From the NCBI RefSeq assembly GCF_017569205.1, contig NZ_CP071870.1, forward strand, positions 2,356,001 to 2,420,000: DNA of 64,000 nt, read 5' to 3'. The notes beneath the pieces were generated by a model. It was given only the letters and a program-made list of their open reading frames with translations. It made no database searches and was not told the DNA's origin. The DNA is from Propioniciclava sp. MC1595. GTDB lineage: Bacteria; Actinomycetota; Actinomycetes; Propionibacteriales; Propionibacteriaceae. This document shows, in pieces, positions 1 through 8,014 of the stretch (its first letter is position 1; each line of letters begins with the position of its first letter). The position numbers were made by a program, and so were the translations under genes.

Positions 1-1
1 G

Positions 2-505
2 GCCGCGCTCGAGGCGATGGGCGACTACGTCCGCACCATGCACACCACCTCGGGCCTGCTCGAGCAGCTCGCCACCGGCACGACGATGGCGGACGCCGAG
101 GCCCAGGTCCTCGCCTACGTGCGGGAGTGGGTGCCGGAGGTGCGTAAGGCGCCCCTGGCCGGCAACACCGTCGGCACCGACCGGGCGTTCCTGGCCCGGG
201 ACATGCCCGAACTCGAGGGCCACTTGCACTACCGCAACGTCGACGTGAGCACCATCAAGGAGTTGTCGCGCCGCTGGTTCAGCAAGGCGTACTTCAACTC
301 GCCTGCCAAGTCGGGCAACCACCGGGCGCTGGCCGACATCCAGGAGTCCATCGAGGAGTTGCGCTACTACCGTGACGCCGTCTTCGTGCCCTCCCCCGGC
401 CCGACCGCCGCCGACCTGCGCACGATCGCCCGCCGCCACCAGGGCGCCCTGACCGGCCACCGGCACCCCCAGGCGCCCGCCGTCGAGAGCCCGCCTGTCA
501 ACTGA
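2..505 (+). CDS. orn: Oligoribonuclease, 5' end outside window
   Basis: A DEDDh-family 3'-to-5' exoribonuclease that finishes RNA decay by cutting 2-5 nt fragments to mononucleotides in the cytoplasm. The frame is open from the first bases, so the gene starts upstream; 167 codons are visible and the N-terminal catalytic D-x-E is missing only because of the window edge. Family signatures seen are NTVGTDRAFLARDMPEL, HYRNVDVSTIKEL (carries the third acidic residue) and HRALADIQES, which holds the catalytic His and Asp. The last 25 or so residues form a Pro/His-rich tail. tRNA-His follows, an order also known in mycobacteria. Very sure of family. Confidence 0.95.
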   Translation, partial: AALEAMGDYVRTMHTTSGLLEQLATGTTMADAEAQVLAYVREWVPEVRKAPLAGNTVGTDRAFLARDMPELEGHLHYRNVDVSTIKELSRRWFSKAYFNSPAKSGNHRALADIQESIEELRYYRDAVFVPSPGPTAADLRTIARRHQGALTGHRHPQAPAVESPPVN

Positions 506-571
506 AGGCAGTCTGTGGTCGTGCCTCCCGCTGCGCCGCGGCGCGGATTCGCGAACCGCGCGCCGACGGGT

Positions 572-577
572 TATGAT
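572..577 (+). promoter_or_regulatory. Probable -10 box of tRNA-His
   Basis: TATGAT lies 23 nt before the tRNA-His gene. A weak -35-like TTCGCG sits 18 nt upstream of it (548-553). This is the only good promoter match between orn and the tRNA. Confidence 0.5.
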
Positions 578-599
578 GTCCTTCGCTGTTCGCAGCAAT

Positions 600-676
600 G
601 GTGGGTATAGCTCAGCTGGTAGAGCACCTGGTTGTGGTCCAGGATGTCGCGGGTTCAAGTCCCGTTACTCACCCCA
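600..676 (+). tRNA. tRNA-His(GTG)
   Basis: The cloverleaf folds fully. The acceptor GTGGGTA pairs with TACTCAC, the anticodon arm is CCTGG/CCAGG with loop TTGTGGT (anticodon GTG), and the T arm is GCGGG-TTCAAGT-CCCGT. The extra G at -1 (position 600), diagnostic of tRNA-His, faces discriminator C673, and CCA is encoded at 674-676. Confidence 0.97.
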
Positions 677-697
677 AACGGGTCAGGTTTGAACTTT

Positions 698-721
698 CGA
701 CCAAGGTGCCGCCCTTGGTCG
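698..721 (+). terminator. Hairpin downstream of tRNA-His
   Basis: A perfect 9-bp stem CGACCAAGG/CCTTGGTCG with a 6-nt loop lies 22 nt after the tRNA. It lacks a strong T tract, as is usual in high-GC Actinomycetota. The rest of 722-852 shows no gene; it holds one small GAGCC/GGCTC hairpin (819-833) that may end the lipoprotein gene on the other strand. Confidence 0.7.
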
Positions 722-852
722 GGGGTTCAGCCTGGCCCTCTTTTCGTGCTTGGGCCGCCCAGCTCAGCGCGTCAGCGTGGCTCGGTAGACGTCGGCTGCG
801 TTGGAGAGCAACTTCAGTGAGCCATCGAGGCTCTCTCTCGCCCCGGGTCCGG

Positions 853-1440
853 TCACTCGTCGAGAAGCGAGCGGGCGATCTCGGTCAGACCCGCTTCCAT
901 CGCTTCCGGACTGGGCAGTGAGGGTCCGCTGGAGGCGACGAACGCCTCGAGAGCTACCCTCCACGCGTCCTGGCCCTCGCGCACCTGGAGCTGGGTGTCG
1001 TTCAGGATGAAGGCCTCGTCACCCAGACCCGTGACCTCCCGGTACATCTCCGCGTTGTCGCTGTGATCCCGCTTGAGTGCGTCGTGGTTCAAAGCACCCG
1101 GTTCAAACGCCGCGTGCAGGGCTCCGTACTCGGCGTTCGTCACCGGAAGCTTGCACCTGACCTGGTATGAGGACGGCTCGGGCTCGCCGAAGGTGAGTTC
1201 GGCGAAGACGGTATCCGGATCCACCGCGGTCAGCGCCTCGCACACCCGCGTCGCATCACTGGAGTCCGCGGAGTCGCCCGAGCCTTGAGTGTCGATCTGC
1301 TCGGAGGTCGATTCGGTGACAGGATCGGCGTCATTCGTGGTCTCGGCGGCACCTCCGCCGCATCCGGCGAGCAGAGCCACGGCCAGGACGGGAGCCGCTG
1401 CGGCGAGCAAAAAGCGTCGAATGCTTCGTGGAGGATACAT
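853..1440 (-). CDS. Secreted lipoprotein of unknown function (DUF3558-like)
   Basis: A 195-residue protein with a lipoprotein signal peptide: basic start MYPPRSIRR, a hydrophobic core and lipobox LLAGC with the lipidated Cys at residue 27. A Ser/Thr/Asp-rich linker follows (about 30-65), then a compact domain with two further cysteines (VCEAL, VRCKL) probably joined by a disulfide. Size, linker and the two Cys recall DUF3558 lipoproteins of Actinomycetota, but the match is loose. It probably sits on the outer face of the membrane. It is a single-gene unit beside the tRNA-His terminator. Function is not known. Confidence 0.75.
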   Translation of the reverse strand: MYPPRSIRRFLLAAAAPVLAVALLAGCGGGAAETTNDADPVTESTSEQIDTQGSGDSADSSDATRVCEALTAVDPDTVFAELTFGEPEPSSYQVRCKLPVTNAEYGALHAAFEPGALNHDALKRDHSDNAEMYREVTGLGDEAFILNDTQLQVREGQDAWRVALEAFVASSGPSLPSPEAMEAGLTEIARSLLDE

Positions 1441-1473
1441 CGGCGGACCTCTCGCGGAAGGAATCTTCCCACA

Positions 1474-1590
1474 CTAATTGGATCGCATCGCGCATGCAAG
1501 CAACCGACGTGCCTCACTTTGACGACGCACCTCGTCGAGCGCGTCGGTCGCCCACTTCACGACATGGAACGGGTGCGCGCGGCGATGGTC
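1474..1590 (-). pseudogene. ISL3-family transposase relic
   Basis: The reverse strand encodes HPFHVVKWATDALDEVRR (within 1500-1575) and then stops at a TAG at 1474-1476. This block is the highly conserved DPFHVV-A-DALDEVRR segment of ISL3-family DDE transposases, which are normally over 400 residues long. Nothing before or after it in any frame continues the enzyme, so only a fragment of about 35 residues survives, and no terminal inverted repeats were found. It marks an old insertion between the lipoprotein gene and the methyltransferase gene. Confidence 0.6.
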
Positions 1591-1708
1591 ACGCCCTGCT
1601 CGAGCAGGACCGGATGATCGACTCGACCGCGTGGGCCAGATGGTCACCGACGAGCGCGTCCACCTCGGAGGCCGTGAGAAAAGTCTGAGCCGTCTCGACC
1701 GTCATCAT
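1589..1708 (-). other. Small open frame, possible helix-turn-helix remnant
   Basis: A 39-codon frame starting [10 protein letters not shown] and continuing [16 protein letters not shown]. The stretch resembles the first helices of helix-turn-helix domains of resolvase or transposon-borne proteins (LT-x-EVDALVADY type) but ends too soon to be functional. It adjoins the ISL3 relic, so it may be part of the same decayed mobile DNA. It could equally be a chance frame. Confidence 0.25.
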
Positions 1709-1716
1709 GTCCGGGC

Positions 1717-2925
1717 TCAGGCGTCCCGGCGGGCCAGCACGTAGAGCCGGTCGAACCGCTCCGACCCGTGCGGCGGCCGCAGTGCGCCGCGCGAGTAGGA
1801 CTCCAGCACGGTGAGCCCCGCGGCCTCGGCGGCGGTGACCACCTGCGCGCGGTCGTGCAGCACGACGTCGAGGTCGACGGCGTGGCCCAGCCACTCATCG
1901 CCGTGGACGATCCCCTGCCCCTCGTGCAGGGCGACCAGCACCCAGCCCCCCACCCGCACCGTGCGGGCCAGGGTGGCCAGCGCGCCGGGCAGCTCGGACG
2001 CCGCGAGGTGGATCAGCGAGAACCACGCGACGACGACGCCCCAGGCCTCCGCCGTGCGGGGCCGCAGGAACTGCGCGAGGCTCGCCTGCTGCACCTCGAG
2101 TCCGGGGTGGGCGGCCCGGGCGGCGGCGAGCATCGCCGGCGACGGGTCGAACCCGACGACCTGTGCCCCGCCCTCGGCGAGCCGCGCGGTGACGTGGCCG
2201 GGCCCGCAGCCCAGGTCGGCGACCGGGAAGTCCTCGGCCAGGCCGGGCACCTCGTCGAGCAGCCACGCCTCGAAGGGGTGCCGCACCTCCGAGGACGGGT
2301 CGGCGGCGTAGGTCTCGGCGATCGTGTCGTAGGCGGCCACGACCTTGGCGTCCCGCGCCTGCGCTCCCCCGGCCAGCACCGACTCGCGGTCGACCGCGGG
2401 GCCCGGCCCGGCGTCCGGGACCACCGGGCCCAGCAGGTGCACCCAGCGCCGGTCCTTCTCACCCGGACGCCGGTCCAGCTCACGCACCAGGGGCGGGTCC
2501 GCGGCCGCCAGGCGGCGCAGGGCGGACTCGGCGGCCTCCTTGTCGGCGAAGGGGTGCAGGCGCTCGGTGCGGGTGCGCAGCTCGCCGGCGGTCTGCTCGC
2601 CGCGCAGCAGCAGCACGGTCAGCAGGGCGACGCCCTCGTCGTCGAGGCCGAGGGACTCCTCCAGCAGCTGGTGGTGCTTCAGCACCCGCGAGCCCTTGCC
2701 CGCCCAGACGACGCGCAGCAGGCCGCGGCGCATCAGGTCGCGGCAGCGCTCCTCGAGCTCGGCCTCCTCGTGGTGGGTGACCGGATCGCGGCTCGTGGTC
2801 TGGTTGCACGCCGAGCGCAGGGCGTTCAGCGACAGCGGGTAGGACGCCGGCACCGTGCGCTGCTTCTCCAGCAGGGCCCCGAGGATGCGCTGGTCGAGGG
2901 CGTCGAGGACGGGCAGGTCGGCCAT
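1717..2925 (-). CDS. YceH (DUF480) domain fused to SAM methyltransferase
   Basis: A 402-residue two-domain protein. Residues 1 to about 160 are a YceH/DUF480 tandem winged-helix unit ([29 protein letters not shown]). After a linker comes a class I SAM-dependent methyltransferase with motif [12 protein letters not shown] near residue 235, FDPSPAML as the acidic loop, and VAWFSLIHL. The substrate is unknown; methyltransferases of this kind often act on small molecules. The start is the ATG at 2925, which has TACGAT 6 nt upstream and no ribosome site, so the mRNA is probably leaderless. The fusion suggests DNA binding or protein contact coupled to methyl transfer, which is inference. Confidence 0.85.
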   Translation of the reverse strand: MADLPVLDALDQRILGALLEKQRTVPASYPLSLNALRSACNQTTSRDPVTHHEEAELEERCRDLMRRGLLRVVWAGKGSRVLKHHQLLEESLGLDDEGVALLTVLLLRGEQTAGELRTRTERLHPFADKEAAESALRRLAAADPPLVRELDRRPGEKDRRWVHLLGPVVPDAGPGPAVDRESVLAGGAQARDAKVVAAYDTIAETYAADPSSEVRHPFEAWLLDEVPGLAEDFPVADLGCGPGHVTARLAEGGAQVVGFDPSPAMLAAARAAHPGLEVQQASLAQFLRPRTAEAWGVVVAWFSLIHLAASELPGALATLARTVRVGGWVLVALHEGQGIVHGDEWLGHAVDLDVVLHDRAQVVTAAEAAGLTVLESYSRGALRPPHGSERFDRLYVLARRDA

Positions 2926-2931
2926 GGTCCG

Positions 2932-2937
2932 ATCGTA
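2932..2937 (-). promoter_or_regulatory. Leaderless -10 box (YceH-methyltransferase gene)
   Basis: Read on the minus strand, TACGAT is followed by CGGACC and the ATG start at 2925. A start site 6-7 nt after the box would coincide with the start codon. Confidence 0.6.
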
Positions 2938-2991
2938 CGGCGACCCGGTCACCCGTGGGGGTGGCGCGTCCCGGGACGCGGGTGGCCAGAG

Positions 2992-3882
2992 TGGGGGGAC
3001 GAGGCGGTCACCATCAATGGCGCCGACCCCGACTTCCACCGCCGCGACCTGTACGGCGCGATCGAGGCCGGCGACTTCCCGCAGTGGGACCTCGGCGTCC
3101 AGGTCTTCGACGACGCCTTCGCCGACAGCTTCGACTTCGACGTGCTCGACCCCACCAAGCTCATCCCCGAGGAGCTGGTCCCCGTCCGCGTCGTGGCCCG
3201 CCTCACGCTCGACCGCGTGGTCACCAACGTGTTCGCCGAGACCGAGCAGGTGGCGTTCATGACGCAGAACATCGTGCCCGGCATCGACTTCAGCGACGAC
3301 CCGCTCCTGCAGGGCCGCAACTTCAGCTACCTCGACACCCAGCTCAAGCGCCTCGGCTCGACCAACTTCAGCCAGCTGCCGGTCAACGCCCCGCGCTGCC
3401 CGGTCGCGCACTTCCAGCGGGACGGGCACATGCAGGGCACGCTGCAGGAGGGGCGCGCCAACTACGAGCCCAACTCGTTCACCGGCGCCGAGCGTGGCCC
3501 GCGCGCCGACACCGCGGGCGGCTTCGCGACCCACCCCGACGGCGACGTCGGCCCCAAGCGCCGCATCCGTGCGGAGTCGTTCGCCGACCACTACAGCCAG
3601 GCGAAGCTGTTCTGGGACAGCCAGACCCCCGTCGAGCAGGACCACATCGCCGCCGCGTTCGAGAAGGGCGGGGCCCTGGTGGACCTCATCGGCCCCTCGG
3701 TCGGCCTCGAGGTCGGCGGCCGGCCCATGGACCACGCCGTCGCGGCCGCGCTGTTGGAGGCGGCCGGACTGGCCGAGGCGGTGGGATCCGACGGGGTCCT
3801 GGCCGTCGAGGACTCCTCGGTGAAGGCGTTCTGGGAGGCCTGCGGCGGCATCCGGGTCTGGGACCGTGACGTCCGGCCCTGA
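2992..3882 (+). pseudogene. 5'-truncated monofunctional catalase
   Basis: The frame reads [21 protein letters not shown] and continues for about 296 residues through the catalase C-terminal half. [15 protein letters not shown] contains the haem-ligand Tyr, and [27 protein letters not shown] and the C-terminal immune-responsive domain follow. Everything before the WDEA element is absent, including the distal catalytic His and Asn and most haem contacts; a clade III catalase is normally near 480-500 residues. No start codon or ribosome site fits, and the 5' edge lies only 66 bp from the divergent methyltransferase start. A deletion or rearrangement joined the two. The remaining frame is intact, so the loss may be recent. 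Confidence 0.85.
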
Positions 3883-3954
3883 GGGGGCGGACGCTAGGGT
3901 GGGTGGCCCAGGCGTGGTCGACTGACTGCGGCAGCGAGTAGCGAGGGCGACCCC

Positions 3955-4785
3955 ATGATCGAGCTGACCGGCGTCACGAAGCGGTACCCCGACGGGACCG
4001 TCGCGGTCGACGACTTCAGCGCGCAGTTCCCGCCGCACCGCACGACGGTGTTGCTGGGCAGCTCGGGCAGCGGCAAGACGACGATCCTGCGCATGGTGAA
4101 CCGGATGGTCGACCCGACCTCCGGCACCATCACCATCGACGGGACCGACATCGCCACGCGCGACCCGGTCCGGCTGCGCCGCAGCATCGGCTACGTGATG
4201 CAGAACGGCGGGCTGCTCCCCCACCGCACGGTGCTGGACAACATCGCCACCGTCCCGCTGCTCAACGGCACGGCGAAGGCGGACGCCCACGCCCGCGCCC
4301 GGGAGCTGATGGGTCTGGTGGGGCTGGAGGAGAAGCTCGGACGCCGCTACCCCAGCCAGCTGTCGGGCGGCCAGCAGCAGCGGGTGGGCGTCGCCCGCGG
4401 CCTGGCGGCCGACCCCAACATCCTGCTCATGGACGAGCCGTTCGGCGCCGTCGACCCCCTCGTGCGGCGCGAGCTGCAGGACGAGCTGCTGCGGATCCAG
4501 TCGACGCTGGCCAAGACCATCGTGTTCGTCACCCACGACGTCGACGAGGCCCTGCGCCTGGGCGACCAGGTCATCCTGCTCGCGCAGGGCGGCAAGGTCG
4601 CCCAGCGCGGCACCGGCCCCGAGTTGTTGGCGAATCCGGCCTCCCCCTTCGTGTCCGGCTTCCTCGGCCTCGAAGGGGGCGAACGCGAGCTGACCGAACG
4701 TGACGGCGTCCTCGTCGACGCCCACGGCCGCGCGGCCGGGGTCCTGCGCCGGACCCCGCCCGGGGCGACGGAGCCCGGCCCGTGA
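3955..4785 (+). CDS. opuCA: Osmoprotectant ABC transporter, ATP-binding subunit
   Basis: Cytoplasmic ATPase of a glycine betaine/carnitine/choline-type importer. The 276 residues show Walker A GSSGSGKTT (35-43), Q-loop YVMQNGGLLPH, signature LSGGQQQR, Walker B ILLMDEPFGAVDPLVR and H-loop VFVTHD. It lacks the tandem CBS domains of many OpuCA/ProV proteins and ends in a short charged tail, so osmotic sensing through CBS is not expected. The first gene of a four-gene operon; its TGA overlaps the GTG of the next gene (GTGA). Alternative substrates such as other quaternary amines cannot be excluded. Confidence 0.92.
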   Translation: MIELTGVTKRYPDGTVAVDDFSAQFPPHRTTVLLGSSGSGKTTILRMVNRMVDPTSGTITIDGTDIATRDPVRLRRSIGYVMQNGGLLPHRTVLDNIATVPLLNGTAKADAHARARELMGLVGLEEKLGRRYPSQLSGGQQQRVGVARGLAADPNILLMDEPFGAVDPLVRRELQDELLRIQSTLAKTIVFVTHDVDEALRLGDQVILLAQGGKVAQRGTGPELLANPASPFVSGFLGLEGGERELTERDGVLVDAHGRAAGVLRRTPPGATEPGP

Positions 4786-5459
4786 ACTGGGTCCTGGCCA
4801 ACCTCGACGTCGTCGGGCGCCACACCGTCAGCCACCTGGTGCTGGCGCTCCCGCCGATCGTGCTCAGCCTGCTGCTCGCGGTGCCGCTGGGCTGGCTGGC
4901 CAACCGGGTGCGCTGGCTCCGGACGCCGCTGCTCACCGGCGCCGGGCTGTTCTACGCGATCCCGTCCCTGCCGTTGTTCGTCGTGCTCCCGGTGTTGATC
5001 GGCACCGGCATCCGCGACCCGCTCAACATCATCATCGCGTTGACGCTGTACGGGCTGGCCCTGCTCGTCCCGGTGGCCGCGGACGCCCTCCGCCAGGTCG
5101 ACCCGCGGGCCCTCGACGCCGCCGACGCCATGGGCTACCCGGCCGTCCGGCGCTTCCTCGCCGTGGACCTGCCGCTCGCCGGCCCCGCCCTGCTGGCCGG
5201 CCTGAGGGTGGTGGCCGTCAGCACGGTCTCGCTGGTCACGGTGGGCGCCGTGCTCGGCATCCCGAGCCTGGGGATGCTGTTCACCGACGGCTTCCAGCGC
5301 GGGATCATCGCCTCGGTCCTGACCGGCATCGTCGCCACGGTCGTGCTCGCGCTCCTGCTCGACGCCCTGCTCGTGCTCGGGGGCCGCGTCCTGCTGCCCT
5401 GGACCCGCCGCGGCCCGCGCCCGGTCGCCGACCTGGCCACGAAGGCGGCGGGCGCATGA
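4782..5459 (+). CDS. opuCB: Osmoprotectant ABC transporter permease
   Basis: A 225-residue membrane protein with five to six hydrophobic segments and the binding-protein-dependent permease loop with EAA-like helix (DAADAMGYPAVRRFLAVDLP). It forms the pore together with the second permease encoded just downstream. The start is GTG at 4782, inside the stop of the ATPase gene, and its own stop overlaps the next ATG (ATGA at 5456), so translation is coupled along the operon. The C-terminus is basic, RRGPRPVADLATKAAGA. Confidence 0.92.
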   Translation: MNWVLANLDVVGRHTVSHLVLALPPIVLSLLLAVPLGWLANRVRWLRTPLLTGAGLFYAIPSLPLFVVLPVLIGTGIRDPLNIIIALTLYGLALLVPVAADALRQVDPRALDAADAMGYPAVRRFLAVDLPLAGPALLAGLRVVAVSTVSLVTVGAVLGIPSLGMLFTDGFQRGIIASVLTGIVATVVLALLLDALLVLGGRVLLPWTRRGPRPVADLATKAAGA

Positions 5460-6121
5460 GGTACCTCGTGGACGCCCTCGCCTGGATCGCCGACCCGGCC
5501 CGCTGGCCCGGCCCCGACGGCATCGCCACCCGCCTGGCCGAGCACCTGGGCTACTCGGTCGCCGGCGTGCTCATCGCCTGCCTCGTCGGCATCCCCGCCG
5601 GCTGGTGGGTGGGCCACACCCGCCGCGGCCGCGGGCTCGCGGTCGGCCTGTCCGGCACCGCCCGCGCCCTGCCGACCCTGGGCCTCGTCACGTTGCTGGG
5701 CATCCTGCTCGGCATCGGCCTGGTCGGCCCGATGGTCGCCTTCGTCGTCCTCGCGCTCCCGTCGGTGCTCGCCGGCGCCTACTCCGGCGTCGAGGCCGTC
5801 GACCCACTCGCGGTGGACGGCGCCCGCGCGTCCGGGATGACCGAGGCCCAGGTGCTCACCCGCGTCGAGATCCCCCTCGGCATGCCCCTGCTCGTGGGCG
5901 GCGTCCGGTCGGCGTTCCTCCAGGTGATCGCCACCGCGACGCTGGCCGCCTACGTGGGCGCCGGCGGCCTGGGCCGCTACCTGTTCCTCGGGCTCAAGAC
6001 CCAGGACTACCCCCAGATGCTCGCCGCGTCCCTGCTCGTCGTCGCCCTCGCGCTGGTGTGCGACCTCGCCTTCGCCGTCCTCCAGCGCGCCGCCACGCCC
6101 GCCGGCGTCCGGCACCCCTGA
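5456..6121 (+). CDS. opuCD: Osmoprotectant ABC transporter permease
   Basis: Second permease half, 221 residues, with the same fold: SGTARALPTLGLVTLLG, the loop DGARASGMTEAQVLTRVEIP that docks on the ATPase, and QVIATATLAAYVGAGGLGRYL, a signature of OpuC/ProW-type permeases. It overlaps opuCB by 4 nt and is 22 nt from the binding-protein gene. The order ATPase, permease, permease, lipoprotein differs slightly from B. subtilis opuC, where the binding protein lies between the two permeases. Confidence 0.92.
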   Translation: MRYLVDALAWIADPARWPGPDGIATRLAEHLGYSVAGVLIACLVGIPAGWWVGHTRRGRGLAVGLSGTARALPTLGLVTLLGILLGIGLVGPMVAFVVLALPSVLAGAYSGVEAVDPLAVDGARASGMTEAQVLTRVEIPLGMPLLVGGVRSAFLQVIATATLAAYVGAGGLGRYLFLGLKTQDYPQMLAASLLVVALALVCDLAFAVLQRAATPAGVRHP

Positions 6122-6143
6122 CCCCCACGAAAGGAAACCCGTC

Positions 6144-7088
6144 ATGTCCCCGCTCTCCCGCCGCCGCCTCGTCGGCCTCGCCGCCCTCGGCGGTCTCGGC
6201 GTGCTCGCCGGCTGCTCCACCTCCGACCCCCTGCAGTCCTCGGCACCCGCCCCCGGCACCGCAGCGCCCGGCACGACCGCGGCGGGCGGCGGCACGCTCG
6301 TCGTCGGCTCGCAGCAGTACTACTCCAACGAGATCATCGCCGAGCTGTACGCCCAGGCCCTCGAGAAGGCCGGCTACACCGTCGAGCGGCAGTTCCAGAT
6401 CGGCCAGCGCGAGGTGTACCTGCCCGAGCTCGAGGCCGCGAAGATCGACGTGCTGCCCGAGTACTCCGGCAACCTGCTGCAGTACTACGACAAGGAAACC
6501 CAGGTCTCCGACGCCGCCAGCGTCACTGCGGCGCTGGCCTCCGCCCTGCCGGACGGCCTGCGGGTGCTGGCCGCGGCCGACGCGTCCGACCAGGACTCGT
6601 ACACGGTCACGAAGGCCTTCGCCGACGAGCACGGTCTGGCCTCGATCGCCGACCTCGCCAAGGCGCCGCAGCCGGTGAAGCTGGCCGCCAACAGCGAGTT
6701 CGCCACCCGTCCCTACGGCCCCGAGGGCGCGAAGGCGACCTACGGCGTCGACATCGAGCTGGTTCCGGTCGAGGACTCGGGCGGCCCGCTGACCGTGCGC
6801 GCGCTCAAGGACGGCACCGTGCAGGTCGCCGACCTCTACACCGCCGACCCCGCCATCGCCAAGGAGGGCTTCGTCGTCCTGGAGGACCCCGAGGGCCTGA
6901 TCCTGCCGCAGAACGTCGTGCCGCTGGTGTCGGAGAAGGTGGACGCCGCCGCGGCGGCCGCAATCGAGGCGGTCAACGCCAAGCTCACGGCGTCCGAGCT
7001 GCAGCAGCTCAACGCGCGCAGCGTCGACGAGCAGGCACGCTCGGCCGACATCGCCCGCGACTGGCTCACCGCCCAGGGACTCGCCTGA
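6144..7088 (+). CDS. opuCC: Osmoprotectant-binding lipoprotein
   Basis: Substrate-binding subunit (OpuAC/ProX-like fold), 314 residues. The signal peptide has a double Arg (SRRRLVG) and lipobox LAGC with Cys24; a Pro/Ala/Thr linker follows. GSQQYYSNEIIAELYAQAL and the run EYSGNLLQYYD supply the aromatic residues that usually cage a quaternary ammonium group. A good ribosome site AAAGGAAA precedes the ATG by about 8 nt, so it may be made in excess over the permeases. Its 3' end overlaps the convergent hydrolase gene by 23 nt. Confidence 0.92.
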   Translation: MSPLSRRRLVGLAALGGLGVLAGCSTSDPLQSSAPAPGTAAPGTTAAGGGTLVVGSQQYYSNEIIAELYAQALEKAGYTVERQFQIGQREVYLPELEAAKIDVLPEYSGNLLQYYDKETQVSDAASVTAALASALPDGLRVLAAADASDQDSYTVTKAFADEHGLASIADLAKAPQPVKLAANSEFATRPYGPEGAKATYGVDIELVPVEDSGGPLTVRALKDGTVQVADLYTADPAIAKEGFVVLEDPEGLILPQNVVPLVSEKVDAAAAAAIEAVNAKLTASELQQLNARSVDEQARSADIARDWLTAQGLA

Positions 7089-7956
7089 GGAACTCGCGGA
7101 CGGCCGGGGTCACCCGTTCCGGCCGGTCGCGCTGCACCCAGTGCCCGGCGCCGTCGACCACGAGCAGGGTGGCGTCGGGCAGGGCCTTCGCCGCCGCCTT
7201 GGCATAGGCCACCGGGACGCCGGAGTCGTGGGTCCCGTGGACCACGAGCGTCGGCGTCCGGACCTCGCCGAGGCGCGGCGCGTAGTTGGTGCGCAGCCGG
7301 CCCGGCAGGATCTGGTCGCGCTGCCACTGCTCGAACGCGGTGAACGCGTCCGGCCGGGCCACCTCGGCCATGACCGCGTCGAACAGTTCGGGGGTGCACT
7401 CGGCCGGGTTGCGCACGATGCTGCGCAGGCTGGCCCGCATCAGGGTGCGGTTCCGCGCCGACCGGCGCATGATCCGGCCCATCGCCCCGGTGCGCACCGC
7501 GACCCACGACAGCGCCTGGGCCGGCATCGCGGCCAACCCTGCGTACTGGCGGTCGGCCAGCCCGTAGGAGCCGAACAGCATCAGCCCGCACACCCGGTCG
7601 GGGTGGTCGAGGGTGAACCCCAGCGCCATGCCCCCGCCCATCGAGAGCCCGCCGAGGGTGACGCGGTCGAGGCCGAGGGCGTCCAGGAAAGTGCCGACAT
7701 GGGCGACCAGCCGCTCCTGGGTGTGGGGCCACGGCGGCAGCGGGCTCTCCCCGTAGCCGGGGTGGTCGGGGGCGTACACGCGGTGGCCGGCGTCCGCGAG
7801 GGCGGCGCCGAGGCCGCCCCAGGACAGCCAGGCGTTGTCCGCCCCGCCCCCGTGCAGCAGCACCACCGCCGGGGCCTGGCCCGCGGCGTCCGGCTGCCAC
7901 GCCAGGTAGGAGACGGGCCCCCAGCCCAGGTCGATCGTGGTCCGCTCAGGTCGCAT
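7066..7956 (-). CDS. Alpha/beta hydrolase
   Basis: A 296-residue cytoplasmic serine hydrolase. The oxyanion-hole motif is LLHGGG, the nucleophile elbow GGLSMGGG, the acid VHGTHDSGVP, and the catalytic His is in GAGHWVQRDRPE. Cap residues between strands 6 and 7 are Arg/Met-rich. The layout is that of meta-cleavage-product hydrolases and haloperoxidase-like esterases, but the substrate cannot be told. The start is ATG 7956 with GGGGAGG 5 nt upstream. It converges on and overlaps opuCC. Confidence 0.88.
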   Translation of the reverse strand: MRPERTTIDLGWGPVSYLAWQPDAAGQAPAVVLLHGGGADNAWLSWGGLGAALADAGHRVYAPDHPGYGESPLPPWPHTQERLVAHVGTFLDALGLDRVTLGGLSMGGGMALGFTLDHPDRVCGLMLFGSYGLADRQYAGLAAMPAQALSWVAVRTGAMGRIMRRSARNRTLMRASLRSIVRNPAECTPELFDAVMAEVARPDAFTAFEQWQRDQILPGRLRTNYAPRLGEVRTPTLVVHGTHDSGVPVAYAKAAAKALPDATLLVVDGAGHWVQRDRPERVTPAVREFLRRVPGR

Positions 7957-8002
7957 GCCACCTCCCCGTCGTGTGGGGACATTTCACCACACGCCGTGCT
8001 GG

Positions 8003-8008
8003 CACAAT
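8003..8008 (+). promoter_or_regulatory. Leaderless -10 box (murT)
   Basis: CACAAT followed by GAGCGG and the GTG start at 8015. No ribosome site is present before the GTG. Confidence 0.5.
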
Positions 8009-8014
8009 GAGCGG

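Noticed and set aside
1474-1708. Complete insertion sequence
   Set aside because: Only about 35 codons of the transposase remain, with no terminal inverted repeats or target duplication visible.
2926-4725. Long minus-strand extension upstream of the YceH-methyltransferase
   Set aside because: The family start and a -10 box are at 2925; the extension is antisense to the catalase remnant and opuCA and has no homology-like features.
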